Positions 20,230 through 29,616 of a DNA stretch of 64,000 bases are shown one piece after another. The notes beneath the pieces were generated by a model. The model ran no database searches. It was not told where the DNA came from and saw only the letters and a list, made by a program, of their open reading frames with translations. This stretch comes from Sphingobacteriales bacterium 39-19 (lineage in GTDB: Bacteria > Bacteroidota > Bacteroidia > Chitinophagales > Chitinophagaceae), in assembly GCA_001898465.1 (NCBI GenBank), contig MKTX01000008.1:62001-126000 (forward strand). The letters run 5' to 3'. Position 1 is the first letter of the stretch. Every line of letters begins with the position of its first letter. The position numbers and the translations under genes were made by a program.

Positions 20230-22617
20230 TTGAAATTTAATTTTATTTCCAAAATACATGCACTTGCCTCTTTACGTAAGCGTACTAAGGTTGTAATCTT
20301 AGTAATGATCTTATCCGGAATTTGGTTTTGGCTCAGCCTGCCGGCAACCTTATTCAATGCCCCCACCAGCTATATCCTGGAAGATAAAGACGGAAACCTG
20401 TTAAATGCAATGATCGCCGAAGATGGGCAATGGCGGTTTCCGCCCGGGAAAGATACCCCAAAAAAATTTGAAGACTGTATTGTTACGTATGAAGATAAAC
20501 GCTTTTTTTACCATCCCGGTATCGACCCGGCCGCCCTGGCACGTGCCTTAATACACAATATAAAAAATAAAACCGGGCGGCAGGGTGGCAGTACCCTTAC
20601 TATGCAAGTGGTACGGCTTTGGAAACAAAACAATAAAAGAAATATATGGAATAAAGCTACCGAGGGTATCCTGGCCTTAAGGCTTGAGTGCTCGTATAGT
20701 AAAAAAGAAATTTTGAATATATATGCGGCTAATGCCCCTTTTGGAGGCAATGTAGTGGGCTTAGAGGCAGCAGCCTGGAGATATTATGGCCGTAATGCCG
20801 ATAACCTTAGCTGGGGCGAAATGGCCGCCCTGGCAGTACTCCCCAATGCACCGGCCTTGGTACACCCGGGAAAAAACCGGGAGATCCTGTTGCAAAAAAG
20901 AAATAGCTTATTAGATAAACTGGAACAAGCAAAAAAAATCGATGCAGCAAGCTGTGCTTTAGCAAAATTAGAGCCACTCCCCGGTAAACCCAATCCCCTG
21001 CCCCAGTTAGCTCCGCATCTTTTTCAGCGTTTTAAAAAAGATCATATTCCCACACAAACAACCAGGCTTAAAACCACCATCGACCCGGTTTTACAATTAA
21101 ATACAGCCCAAATTATTCAGCAACAGCACAACCGGTTAAAGGGAAACGGGATAAATAATTTATGTGCCCTGGTAATGGGTGTAGAAACCGGTGAAGTATT
21201 GGCATATATTGGAAACGTAAATGACCGGCAAAATAAAGAAACAGAAGCAGCAGTAGATATTATTGCCGCCCCCCGAAGCCCGGGCAGCGCCTTAAAACCT
21301 GTTTTATACACTTCGGCATTGCACGATGGGTTAATTTTACCGCACAGCTTATTACCGGATATCCCCATGCAGGTAGGGGGGTATGCCCCTAAAAATTTTG
21401 AACTTTCTTACGATGGTGCGGTACCGGCAGATAGGGCATTGGCCCGGAGTTTAAATATACCGGCAGTAAAACTACTGATGCAATATAAATACACCCGGTT
21501 TTATGAAACCCTGAAACAAGCCGGAATTACCACATTAAATCAACCTGCAGATCACTATGGATTAAGCCTGATACTGGGGGGCTGCGAAGTGACCCTTTGG
21601 GATATGGCCGGGATGTATGCATCCATGGCACGTGCCCTTAACCACCAATCAAAAAATAAGGGGAAAGTATTAGCCGGCGATTTTCATCCACCTGTTTACA
21701 ATCCCCATCCCCCCAAAGAAAATAAACAGGGCGATATGCCCATGGATGCCGTTTCCCTTTGGTACTGTTTTAATGCTATGCAGGAAGTTATGCGGCCGGG
21801 GGAAGAAGGCCTTTGGCAACAATTTGGGTCATCGCAAAATATTGCATGGAAAACGGGCACCAGTTTTGGTTTCCGGGATGCCTGGGCAATAGGTGTTACC
21901 CCAAAATATGTGGTTGCCGTATGGGCTGGCAATGCAGATGGCGAAGGCCGCCCGGGATTAATTGGTGTACAAGCTGCCGCCCCGGTTATGTTTGATATTT
22001 TCAGGTTATTGCCCGCATCGGGCAGTTTTGAGAAACCCGGTAATGCCTTTGCCTTTGTAGCCACCTGCAGGCAATCAGGCTTTAGGGCAGGCAATGATTG
22101 TGATGAAACAGATACGCTTATGGTACCTGTAAACGGTTTAAAATCTCCACAATGCCCTTATCATAAAATAATAAATGTAGATGCTACCGGTATGTACCGG
22201 GTTACGGAAGCCTGTGAAAGCCCACAAAACATGCAACACAAAAGCTGGTTTATTTTATCTCCTGCTATGGAATATTATTACAGGCAAAAAAATGCCGAAT
22301 ACAAACCACTGCCCCCTTTTAAAAAAGGATGTGGAAATGAAAATACCAACCCTATTGAAATCATATATCCACAGCAAAATGCAAAAATTTATGTGCCCTT
22401 AGAAATGAGCGGCGAAAAAGGAAAAACCATTTTTACTGCTGCCCACCGCAATACCAATGCAAGAATATTCTGGAGCCTGGATGATAAGTATATTGCTACA
22501 ACCCAACATATTCATCAATTGGCCATAAACCCCTCCAGGGGCTCACATATTATAACTTTAGTTGATGAATACGGAAACCGGGTAAGCCGCAGCTTTGAAA
22601 TTATAGATAAAGACTAA
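20230..22617 (+). CDS. pbpC: Penicillin-binding protein 1C
   Basis: 795 residues, read from a TTG at 20230. One N-terminal membrane segment (about 21-37), then a family 51 transglycosylase with the catalytic Glu88 in YEDKRFF and GGSTLTMQ, a transpeptidase with Ser353-x-x-Lys356 (SALK), SLN and Lys541-Thr-Gly, and a C-terminal BiPBP domain of about 100 residues. It polymerises and cross-links peptidoglycan. In many bacteria pbpC is next to an alpha-2-macroglobulin gene; here that gene is 11 kb away at 34-39.7 kb on the other strand. Confidence 0.95.
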   Translation: MKFNFISKIHALASLRKRTKVVILVMILSGIWFWLSLPATLFNAPTSYILEDKDGNLLNAMIAEDGQWRFPPGKDTPKKFEDCIVTYEDKRFFYHPGIDPAALARALIHNIKNKTGRQGGSTLTMQVVRLWKQNNKRNIWNKATEGILALRLECSYSKKEILNIYAANAPFGGNVVGLEAAAWRYYGRNADNLSWGEMAALAVLPNAPALVHPGKNREILLQKRNSLLDKLEQAKKIDAASCALAKLEPLPGKPNPLPQLAPHLFQRFKKDHIPTQTTRLKTTIDPVLQLNTAQIIQQQHNRLKGNGINNLCALVMGVETGEVLAYIGNVNDRQNKETEAAVDIIAAPRSPGSALKPVLYTSALHDGLILPHSLLPDIPMQVGGYAPKNFELSYDGAVPADRALARSLNIPAVKLLMQYKYTRFYETLKQAGITTLNQPADHYGLSLILGGCEVTLWDMAGMYASMARALNHQSKNKGKVLAGDFHPPVYNPHPPKENKQGDMPMDAVSLWYCFNAMQEVMRPGEEGLWQQFGSSQNIAWKTGTSFGFRDAWAIGVTPKYVVAVWAGNADGEGRPGLIGVQAAAPVMFDIFRLLPASGSFEKPGNAFAFVATCRQSGFRAGNDCDETDTLMVPVNGLKSPQCPYHKIINVDATGMYRVTEACESPQNMQHKSWFILSPAMEYYYRQKNAEYKPLPPFKKGCGNENTNPIEIIYPQQNAKIYVPLEMSGEKGKTIFTAAHRNTNARIFWSLDDKYIATTQHIHQLAINPSRGSHIITLVDEYGNRVSRSFEIIDKD

Positions 22618-22751
22618 CGTACTTGCACTTACCATTTTATTATAATATATTTACAGCATATTTAATGAAAAAATGGGGAAAAACCCCGTTGCTTATGTTT
22701 AAATAATATGCAAGATTTGCATTAAATATTTCCCTAACAAAGCTAATTGAA

Positions 22752-22943
22752 ATGAAGCCTATACCTTCTAGGATTATTTATCTTACCCTTGTAGCCCTAT
22801 TGTTTGCGATGGCAGGTTTTGCATCTGATGTTGTATTTCATAGTTTTTACACTTTCCTGTTTTTTTTCATTACAGGATTTATCATTTTAATAATTGTTTT
22901 GGTAGATCTTTTTATTAATGTAATAAGAAAGAAACCGGAATAA
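22752..22943 (+). CDS. Small membrane protein
   Basis: 63 residues with two hydrophobic segments (about 9-28 and 33-57) and a short basic tail (IRKKPE). No motif identifies a function. The composition is that of a true membrane protein, and the space around it has no competing frame, so I judge it real, but homologues would be needed for proof. It has its own intergenic regions on both sides. Confidence 0.55.
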   Translation: MKPIPSRIIYLTLVALLFAMAGFASDVVFHSFYTFLFFFITGFIILIIVLVDLFINVIRKKPE

Positions 22944-23076
22944 TTTCCCACTCAATCATTTTCTATTTAAGTTTTTATTAACGTGGCTAACCAAAAGCAA
23001 ACTAAACTTTTGTTTTACCCCTTTGTCTTAGTATTGTAAGTAATCAATTTAGATAACAACAATAAAGACATAGAAA

Positions 23077-23664
23077 ATGAAAAAATTTATACCAATACTC
23101 AGTTTAGCAATATTATTTACTGCATGTAAAAGCAATACCAGTACTGATAATGCTGTACCCATCTTACTCACACCCGATAACAGCAATATACAATCAGCAT
23201 CTGCCGATACGATGATCAGTAATCAACCCATTGCAAAAGAGATGGATAAAAACACCCGTAAACCTACCATCGTAGAGAGAACGGTTGTGGTGTACCGGGA
23301 GCCTAAAAAAGCAACCGTTTCTGTAGCAGTTCCCACACCTGCAACTACTCCGGTAGTAACCGCACCTGTGCCCGAAAGCGCACCCTTGCCTCCTGCAGCC
23401 GGAACAGATAATACAACAGCCAGTACAGGAACAATCGGGGGTTCCCAGTCAGGAACTGATGCGGAAGTACCCGCAAAGAAAACCGGTATCAGTAAATCTG
23501 CCAAAGGAGCCATTATTGGTGGTGTGGGTGGCGCCGTAGTAGGAGCAGTACTGGGTAAAAATGCGAAAGGTGCTGTAATAGGCGGTGTAATAGGTGCCGC
23601 AGGCGGTTATGTATTAGGACGTAAACAAGATAAAAAAGATGGAAGAATAGAATTTAGCCATTAA
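23077..23664 (+). CDS. Glycine-zipper lipoprotein
   Basis: 195 residues. Signal peptide with lipobox LFTACKSN, so a lipoprotein with the Cys near residue 17. The middle (about 60-135) is low-complexity Pro/Thr/Ala. The C terminus carries glycine-zipper repeats (GAIIGGVGGAVVGAVLGK and GAVIGGVIGAAGGYVLGR), as in YMGG-like and SlyB-type proteins thought to insert in the outer membrane. It ends with a strong terminator 20 bases after the stop and is probably transcribed alone. Confidence 0.88.
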   Translation: MKKFIPILSLAILFTACKSNTSTDNAVPILLTPDNSNIQSASADTMISNQPIAKEMDKNTRKPTIVERTVVVYREPKKATVSVAVPTPATTPVVTAPVPESAPLPPAAGTDNTTASTGTIGGSQSGTDAEVPAKKTGISKSAKGAIIGGVGGAVVGAVLGKNAKGAVIGGVIGAAGGYVLGRKQDKKDGRIEFSH

Positions 23665-23684
23665 AAACATATACCCTATGTATT

Positions 23685-23723
23685 AAAGAGCCGGCCCTAT
23701 TTTATGAGTCGGCTCTTTTTGTA
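23685..23723 (+). terminator. Rho-independent terminator
   Basis: Stem AAAGAGCCG (23685-23693) / CGGCTCTTT (23710-23718) with a 16-base loop and a T tract. It ends the glycine-zipper gene; the convergent crotonase gene ends shortly after. Confidence 0.8.
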
Positions 23724-23731
23724 TTCTCATT

Positions 23732-24505
23732 TTATTCTTTTGTCTTAAATTTTTCAATTGCTTTTTTTGTAAACGAACTTAAAACCAATCTTCCGCTTAT
23801 GGCTGCTCTTTCCTTCAATATTTTATCCCAGTTTTCGGCGCCTTGCCAAAAAATATTTTTTAATTCGAGCATTGCTGCCGGGTTCGCATGGGCTAAATTA
23901 TGAGCCAGGCGATTGATAGATTCGTCCATGTTATGTATATTTTCATGCACCTCGGCAAAGAGGCCCTTCTTTTTTGCCCAATCGCTGTTACGCCACATGG
24001 CAGCATCTATTGCTAAAGCGCTAAAAGCAGCTTTTCCTATTTTTCTTTCTACTGCCGGGCCTACTACAAAAGGGCCAATCCCAATGGCCAATTCACTTAA
24101 TTTAATGGAAGCGCCTTCTGTTGCAATAGCATAATCGGCTGCCGCTGCCAAACCCACGCCGCCACCAACGCATTTCCCCTGTACCCTGGCGATTACAAAT
24201 TTTCCGCAACAGCGTATAGCATTTATAACATGGGCAAATCCACTAAAAAAAGCCTCTCCTTCTTTTTCCGTTTTAATACGCATCAGCTCATCAAATGAGG
24301 CGCCTGCACAAAATGCTTTTTCACCGGCACTTTTTAAAATTATAACCCTGGTTTCTGCATGGGTACCTGCATAGTGAATTTCTTTTGCGAGTGTTTCTAA
24401 AATTTTAGAAGGGAGTGAATTGCTTTGAGGGTGAAAAAACTCAATACTGGTAATTCCTTGTTTGGTTTCCACTTTTACATACCCGTCTGAAATGTGTTGT
24501 TGCAT
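23732..24505 (-). CDS. Enoyl-CoA hydratase/isomerase family protein (PaaF candidate)
   Basis: 257 residues, last gene of the paa group, starting 6 bases after the paaZ stop. The crotonase fold is clear: FCAGASFDEL forms the CoA oxyanion part and GGGVGLAAAADYA the second. Of the two catalytic glutamates of standard hydratases, the second is kept (Glu138 in KLSELAIGIG) but the first is replaced by Gly118. A simple hydratase reaction is therefore doubtful; isomerase, hydrolase or a modified hydratase role is possible. Context points to phenylacetate degradation, where PaaF hydrates 2,3-dehydroadipyl-CoA. Confidence 0.85.
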   Translation of the reverse strand: MQQHISDGYVKVETKQGITSIEFFHPQSNSLPSKILETLAKEIHYAGTHAETRVIILKSAGEKAFCAGASFDELMRIKTEKEGEAFFSGFAHVINAIRCCGKFVIARVQGKCVGGGVGLAAAADYAIATEGASIKLSELAIGIGPFVVGPAVERKIGKAAFSALAIDAAMWRNSDWAKKKGLFAEVHENIHNMDESINRLAHNLAHANPAAMLELKNIFWQGAENWDKILKERAAISGRLVLSSFTKKAIEKFKTKE

Positions 24506-24511
24506 CTTTTA

Positions 24512-26593
24512 TTAAATTTTATTTTTCATCTGAACCATGGTAAGTATGGTACCCACCCCTGTAAGTTCATCGGTATCGTCAAAAATTTCTACATACCATT
24601 TTACAATGCCCTTGGGAATTTCCATACCTTTTACATACACCATATTCGCATTCATATCTTTGGTTTCCTGTGCAATTTTTTCTTTACAGGTAAACCTGAT
24701 ATAAATACGGGTACCGGGATAAACGGGTTTAGTAAACCTGAGTTCATCAATCCCATAATTTAACAATACCGGGTTTTTTTCAAAACTATCTACAAATAAA
24801 CCTGCAGCCATACTCATGATCAAGTAGCCATGTGCTACCTGCTGATCAAACATGGTTCCTGAAAAATCGGTATTGGTTTTGTGCGCATAAAAATGATCTC
24901 CGCTCAATTCAGCAAATTTATCAATATCATCAGAACTGATCATTCTTTTTTCAGTGATCAACTGGTCACCAATTAACAGTTCTTCAAAATACATTTTAAA
25001 AGGATGAACCTCTGTTGTATTCCCCTTGGCATAGGGCTGAAATACATGGCTAATCGCCGTTATCATGGTTGGAGATCCCTGGATGGCGGTACGCTGCAGG
25101 TAATGCCGGATTCCTCTAAGTCCGCCCATCTCTTCACCCCCCCCGGCACGGCCGGGCCCCCCATGTACCAGTAACGGTAAGGGTGAGCCATGCCCTGTGC
25201 TTTCGGCCGCACATTCACTATTTAATATTAATATACGCCCATGATAGCTAGCCGCTCCCAGTGTGTATGACCTTGCCAATGCAGGGCTTGAACTCACAAG
25301 GGTACTGCATAAACTTCCTTTACCTAATTTACTTAAAGCTATGGCTTCTTCCATATTCCGGTAGGGCATGAGGGTACTCACAGGGCCAAATGCTTCAATA
25401 TTGTGTGGCTCAGAAGATTGAAAAGGGTTTTCATTTTGCAACAAAAGCGGGCTTATAAAGGCGCCGGTTTGTGCATCAGCATCAATCACCGAAACAGAAT
25501 CTAATGATCCATAAATAAGCTGTGATGATGCCAGCAATTTTTGTACCTGCGTTTTTACTTCATTCCTTTGTTCATTACCTGCCAGTGAGCCCATTCTCAC
25601 TTTATCATTCAGGGGGTTGCCAATAATCGTTTTTTGCAATAGGGGAATCAAGGCTTTTTGTACCTCTTCCAATTTATTTTCGGGAACAAAAATTCTTCTT
25701 ATGGCTGTACATTTTTGCCCGGCTTTTACCGTCATTTCTTTTTTTACTTCCTTTAAAAAAACATCCCAATCCGGTTTTCCCGGTTCCACATCTTCGCCCA
25801 AAACAATACAGTTTAAAGAGTCTGCTTCCATATTAAAAGGCACGGCTTCTCTTAAAATTGCTTCCCCTGCCTTTAATTTGATGCCGGTAGCAGCAGATCC
25901 TGTAAAAGTTACCACATCTTGCGACTGTACATGATCTAATATATCTCCTGCACTGCCGCAAAGCAATTGCAAAGCCCCTTCCGGTAAAATTTTAGATGCT
26001 ATAATTTCTTTCACCACCGCTTCCGTAACATAACTGGTAACGGTAGCCGGTTTTACTACGGCAGGAACACCGGCCAGTAAGTTTACGGCAATTTTCTCAA
26101 GCATACCCCATACGGGAAAGTTGTAAGCATTAATATGTATTGCCACCCCTTCATTTGGCACCAATAAGTGATGAGCCATAAAGGTATTTTGCTTACCCAG
26201 GGGAATGGGGTCTCCATCCAGGCAAAAAAAATCATCCGGTAATTTACGCCTTAACGATGCGTTAGAAAACAGGTTTCCAATACCACCCTCTATATCTATC
26301 CAGCTATCTACCCGGGTAGCGCCGGTTTTATAACTGATTGAATAAAATTTTTCTTTATGGTTTAATAAATGCAGGGCGAGCGCCCTTAACATTCTACCCC
26401 GTTGCTGAAAACTCATTTTTCGCAGGGCGGGATTGCCCACGGTACGGGCATAATCTAACACTGCTTTAAAATCAATTCCCCGGGTTGTAGCCGCTGCAAT
26501 GGGGTTGCCATTTACAGCATCAAAAAGCAATTGACCATCCCCGTCGCCGGTAATCCATTTTCCTTGTATGTAGTTGTTTAATTTTTGCATCAT
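24512..26593 (-). CDS. paaZ: Bifunctional ring-opening enzyme PaaZ (MaoC hydratase + aldehyde dehydrogenase)
   Basis: 693 residues; the start may be the first or second of two adjacent ATG codons. Residues 1-520 are an aldehyde dehydrogenase with catalytic Cys295 ([10 protein letters not shown]) and Glu256 (NMEADS). Residues of about 535-690 are an (R)-specific hydratase of MaoC type with Asp566 and His571 (GDHFYAH). In phenylacetate degradation the hydratase domain opens the oxepin ring and the dehydrogenase domain oxidises the aldehyde. It is separated from the rest of the paa genes by a plus-strand lipoprotein gene, so it must have its own promoter between 26594 and 26628 or beyond. Confidence 0.95.
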   Translation of the reverse strand: MMQKLNNYIQGKWITGDGDGQLLFDAVNGNPIAAATTRGIDFKAVLDYARTVGNPALRKMSFQQRGRMLRALALHLLNHKEKFYSISYKTGATRVDSWIDIEGGIGNLFSNASLRRKLPDDFFCLDGDPIPLGKQNTFMAHHLLVPNEGVAIHINAYNFPVWGMLEKIAVNLLAGVPAVVKPATVTSYVTEAVVKEIIASKILPEGALQLLCGSAGDILDHVQSQDVVTFTGSAATGIKLKAGEAILREAVPFNMEADSLNCIVLGEDVEPGKPDWDVFLKEVKKEMTVKAGQKCTAIRRIFVPENKLEEVQKALIPLLQKTIIGNPLNDKVRMGSLAGNEQRNEVKTQVQKLLASSQLIYGSLDSVSVIDADAQTGAFISPLLLQNENPFQSSEPHNIEAFGPVSTLMPYRNMEEAIALSKLGKGSLCSTLVSSSPALARSYTLGAASYHGRILILNSECAAESTGHGSPLPLLVHGGPGRAGGGEEMGGLRGIRHYLQRTAIQGSPTMITAISHVFQPYAKGNTTEVHPFKMYFEELLIGDQLITEKRMISSDDIDKFAELSGDHFYAHKTNTDFSGTMFDQQVAHGYLIMSMAAGLFVDSFEKNPVLLNYGIDELRFTKPVYPGTRIYIRFTCKEKIAQETKDMNANMVYVKGMEIPKGIVKWYVEIFDDTDELTGVGTILTMVQMKNKI

Positions 26594-26628
26594 ATTTGTA
26601 GTTAAATGGCCAATATTAAAATTAAGTT

Positions 26629-27015
26629 ATGAAATTCCTAGTCCTTTTGCTTTTTATACTTGCCCAATGTTGCAGTACCCGGCAACAAAAGTCAAATATT
26701 GCAAATATAGAAGATAGTACCGCTGAAAGTACAAAGAACCTGCCGGTATGCATACAAGAAATGATTGTAAAATTTAGCCGGCAAGAACCTCAGAACCCGC
26801 CACATAAAATTTATAGTTATACTTACCATGGACAAACAGTGTATTATATAAATGCGCCTTGCTGCGATAATTTTAATGAATTATATGATAGTGATTGCCG
26901 GTTGCTGGGATACCCGGATGGTGGCTTTACCGGGCGTGGCGATGGTAAAATACCGGATTTTAATAAAACCAAAACCGATGAAAAATTAATTTGGGAAGAC
27001 ACAAGAAAGCCTTAG
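26629..27015 (+). CDS. DUF6970 domain lipoprotein inside the paa cluster
   Basis: 128 residues. Signal sequence with a lipobox-like LAQCC; the mature part contains LPVCIQEMI, YHGQTVYYINAPCCDNF and YPDGGFTGRGDGKIPDF, the pattern I remember for DUF6970, a small family of unknown function in Bacteroidota. Several cysteines (CC near residue 84, Cys near 96) may bind metal or form disulfides. It runs opposite to its neighbours: its start is 35 bases from paaZ and its last four bases overlap the end of paaY. Confidence 0.8.
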   Translation: MKFLVLLLFILAQCCSTRQQKSNIANIEDSTAESTKNLPVCIQEMIVKFSRQEPQNPPHKIYSYTYHGQTVYYINAPCCDNFNELYDSDCRLLGYPDGGFTGRGDGKIPDFNKTKTDEKLIWEDTRKP

Positions 27016-27608
27016 TGTTTTTTGGTTTCGTTCCAGGTTTTATACTGGTTTTGATGCGCCGGATCCGTAGCCGGCATCTCTGATAATGATTCACAGGCTT
27101 CCCAATGCAAAAACATGTCTTGAGGAAGTTGTTGGTATAAACGGGTACCGGCAGATTTCCATTTTATCATTTCATTGGTTACGTCTTTAATTTTTTTGGC
27201 CGGGTTGCCCACCACCAGGCTTCTTTTTTCATACACTTCATCGGCTTTAATAAAACTTAAGGCACCTACAATACACTCATCGCCCAATACTACGTTATCC
27301 ATCAAAACTGCATTCATCCCCACCAGGCAATTTTGGCCAATAGTAGCGCCATGTATGATGGCTCCATGGCCAATATGGCTTCCTTGTTTTAATAAAACGG
27401 TAACACCGGGAAACATATGAACCGTACAATTTTCCTGTACATTGCACCCGTCTTCTAAAATAATTTTGCCCCAATCTCCACGCAGCGCTGCCCCCGGGCC
27501 AATATAACAATGCTTTCCAATAATAACCTGCCCCGTTACGGCCGCTTGCGGGTGTACAAAAGATGTTTTATCAACAAATGGGGTATGTTCTTTAAAGCGG
27601 TAAAGCAT
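27012..27608 (-). CDS. paaY: PaaY, hexapeptide-repeat thioesterase/gamma-carbonic anhydrase-like
   Basis: 198 residues forming a left-handed beta-helix (repeats such as VTGQVIIGKHCYIGPGAALRGD and GHGAIIHGATIGQNCLVG) with His residues (VHMFPG, GHGAIIHG) in the positions of the gamma-carbonic anhydrase metal site. PaaY is known to hydrolyse CoA adducts formed by spontaneous reaction of the ring-opened intermediate, protecting the pathway. It lies 54 bases after paaI in the operon. Confidence 0.9.
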   Translation of the reverse strand: MLYRFKEHTPFVDKTSFVHPQAAVTGQVIIGKHCYIGPGAALRGDWGKIILEDGCNVQENCTVHMFPGVTVLLKQGSHIGHGAIIHGATIGQNCLVGMNAVLMDNVVLGDECIVGALSFIKADEVYEKRSLVVGNPAKKIKDVTNEMIKWKSAGTRLYQQLPQDMFLHWEACESLSEMPATDPAHQNQYKTWNETKKH

Positions 27609-27662
27609 ATAAAAAATTAAATTTATGTATCAAAAAAAATGATGTAGCCATGATGACCACCT

Positions 27663-28091
27663 TCATTCCATAGCCACCAATTTTCTGGCGGTTCTAAAGC
27701 AAGTGCCCTTAAAGAAGGCAACCATGTGCTTGTGCTGATTGATGATTTTAATATGGTATAGCCCGGTAGATTTACCATTGTGCATTTCAATGGCTTCAGC
27801 CACCAGTTCATCTTCTACCTGTACCGGCTTTGTAAAGTTGATGGAGGTGTCTAACGCAACCGATAAATTATTTCGATTATTACAGGCAAATGCAAAAGCG
27901 CTATCTGCCAGTGAGAAAGCAATACCGCCATGTACAATTCCAAAACCATTTAGCATTTCGGGGCGGATTTTCATTTTAATTTTACTATATCCTTCTTTAA
28001 TTTCCAATATAGAAATTCCAAGCCACTGGCTGAATAAATCCTGTTGCAACATATGGTTTACAACTGCGATTGCTTTTTCATCATGGGTCAT
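27663..28091 (-). CDS. paaI: PaaI hotdog thioesterase
   Basis: 142 residues from the ATG at 28091 (MTHDEKAIAVVNHMLQQD), which matches the family start. Hotdog-fold thioesterase with NGFGIVHGGIAFSLADSAFAF, where the HGG loop and the helix Asp form the active site. PaaI releases CoA from dead-end hydroxylated phenylacetyl-CoA species. It follows paaG by 10 bases. Confidence 0.93.
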   Translation of the reverse strand: MTHDEKAIAVVNHMLQQDLFSQWLGISILEIKEGYSKIKMKIRPEMLNGFGIVHGGIAFSLADSAFAFACNNRNNLSVALDTSINFTKPVQVEDELVAEAIEMHNGKSTGLYHIKIINQHKHMVAFFKGTCFRTARKLVAME

Positions 28092-28101
28092 AGTGAATAA
28101 T

Positions 28102-28878
28102 TTATTGCCCTTTAAAAAGTGGTATCCGCTTTTCAATAAAGGCTTTTACACCTTCGGCATAATCTGCGGTAGCGGCTGCCTTTGATTGCAATTCATCTTC
28201 TTTTTTTAATTGCGTTTCAAAATCATTTTGTAAAGATGCATTGAGTGCCTGCTTTGTAAAAGCGAGCCCCCGGGTAGGCATTTGTGATAAGGTATTGGCG
28301 ATAGCAAAACTCTCCTCTTCAAATTTTTCATTTGAAAACACTTTATAGATCATCCCTGTTTTTTCTGCTTCTGTTGCACTTATTTTTTCACCCAGCATCA
28401 TCATCGCACTTGCTTTTTGAAAACCAATTAAGCGGGGCAACGTAAATGTGCCGCCGCTATCAGGTATTAAGCCAATTTTACTAAACGCCTGGATGAAGGA
28501 AGCCGATTCTGCCGCTACAACCACATCGGCACAAAGAGCAATATTGGCCCCGGCTCCGGCAGCAACCCCATTTACTGCACATACTATTGGCTTTTCAATT
28601 TGCCGGATTCTTGTTACAATGGGATTATAATGCTCGGATAAGATCACTTCCATTGCAGGCGCATTGTCTCCCTGCAACTCTCCCAGGTCCTGGCCTGCAG
28701 AAAAGGCTTTACCTGCGCCGGTAATATAAATACATCGTACTTTTTTATCACCTGCTGCATCATCTAATTTTTGCTGAAGGTTTAATGCCATTTCCCGGTT
28801 AAAGGAATTAAATTTTTCCGGCCTGTTTAATTTAATAATGGCAACTTCTCCTTTATTTTCTAAAAGTATAGACTCCAT
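28102..28878 (-). CDS. paaG: PaaG, 1,2-epoxyphenylacetyl-CoA isomerase
   Basis: 258 residues from the ATG at 28878. Crotonase fold with AGQDLGEL, AAGAGANIALCAD and the PaaG signature SFIQAFSKIGLIPDSGGT, in which the Asp is the catalytic residue. It converts the ring epoxide to the oxepin form. The ATG is 20 bases after the stop of the mgtC-like gene, so translation is probably from one message. A TTG farther upstream overlaps that stop but adds residues not found in the family. Confidence 0.93.
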   Translation of the reverse strand: MESILLENKGEVAIIKLNRPEKFNSFNREMALNLQQKLDDAAGDKKVRCIYITGAGKAFSAGQDLGELQGDNAPAMEVILSEHYNPIVTRIRQIEKPIVCAVNGVAAGAGANIALCADVVVAAESASFIQAFSKIGLIPDSGGTFTLPRLIGFQKASAMMMLGEKISATEAEKTGMIYKVFSNEKFEEESFAIANTLSQMPTRGLAFTKQALNASLQNDFETQLKKEDELQSKAAATADYAEGVKAFIEKRIPLFKGQ

Positions 28879-28898
28879 AAGTAATTTACATTTTAATA

Positions 28899-29540
28899 TC
28901 AAGCATCAAACCCTTTCACATCTTTATGACTAATCAGATATTCTTCTACCCTTGTGTAATTCCTGTCGGGTGCGCTTACCCTATAAAGATAAACAGCATC
29001 CTGGTTATCTTTAGCTGATTTCAAACACCGAAAATCAAATTCGTTACGATTAAAAAAATCTTCCAGTTCCAGTTTAAAAGCAACCCCCAAATTACCGGTA
29101 CGTATCCGGTAATCTTTTACTTTATGAAACCGCTCTATAAATCTTTGTAAAGGTTCTAATATAAATAATACAACTACTACAATAACAGATACTACAATTG
29201 TGAGCGTATAATTATGATACCCTATTGCCATACCCAAAGCAGCGGTTACCCATATTAAGGCAGCTGTAGTAAGACCATTTACTGAAATCCCTTCCTTAAA
29301 AATTACACCAGCGCCAATAAACCCAATACCGGTAACAATGTTGCTGGCAATACGATCGGCACTGCCATTTGCTGCTTCTTTAGATAATATAGTATAGAGG
29401 CAGGCACCTACGCATATTAAGATCATGGTTCTAAACCCTGCCGGCTTGCTCCTGAATTCTCGTTCTATACCAATGATTGCGCCAATGATAAAAGCAAAAA
29501 AGACCTGGGCTGCTTCTTCAAAATAAACAGTAAAATCCAT
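28899..29540 (-). CDS. MgtC/SapB family membrane protein within the paa operon
   Basis: 213 residues. The first 145 hold the MgtC/SapB domain with four or five membrane helices and the conserved IGIEREFRSKPAGFRTMILICVGACLY-type loop (start IGIEREFRSK) and GFIGAGVIFK. Residues of about 150-213 form a soluble C-terminal domain of ferredoxin-like type. MgtC proteins affect magnesium adaptation and ATP synthase in other bacteria; a role in aromatic degradation is not known. It sits in the same direction between paaD (76 bases) and paaG (20 bases), so it is probably expressed with them. Confidence 0.9.
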   Translation of the reverse strand: MDFTVYFEEAAQVFFAFIIGAIIGIEREFRSKPAGFRTMILICVGACLYTILSKEAANGSADRIASNIVTGIGFIGAGVIFKEGISVNGLTTAALIWVTAALGMAIGYHNYTLTIVVSVIVVVVLFILEPLQRFIERFHKVKDYRIRTGNLGVAFKLELEDFFNRNEFDFRCLKSAKDNQDAVYLYRVSAPDRNYTRVEEYLISHKDVKGFDA

Positions 29541-29616
29541 GAAATAAATGTACGTAAAAATTAATGAAGGAAATTGTATTAATACCTAATGGCAAAAAGC
29601 CGGTAAAGCATTTTTC

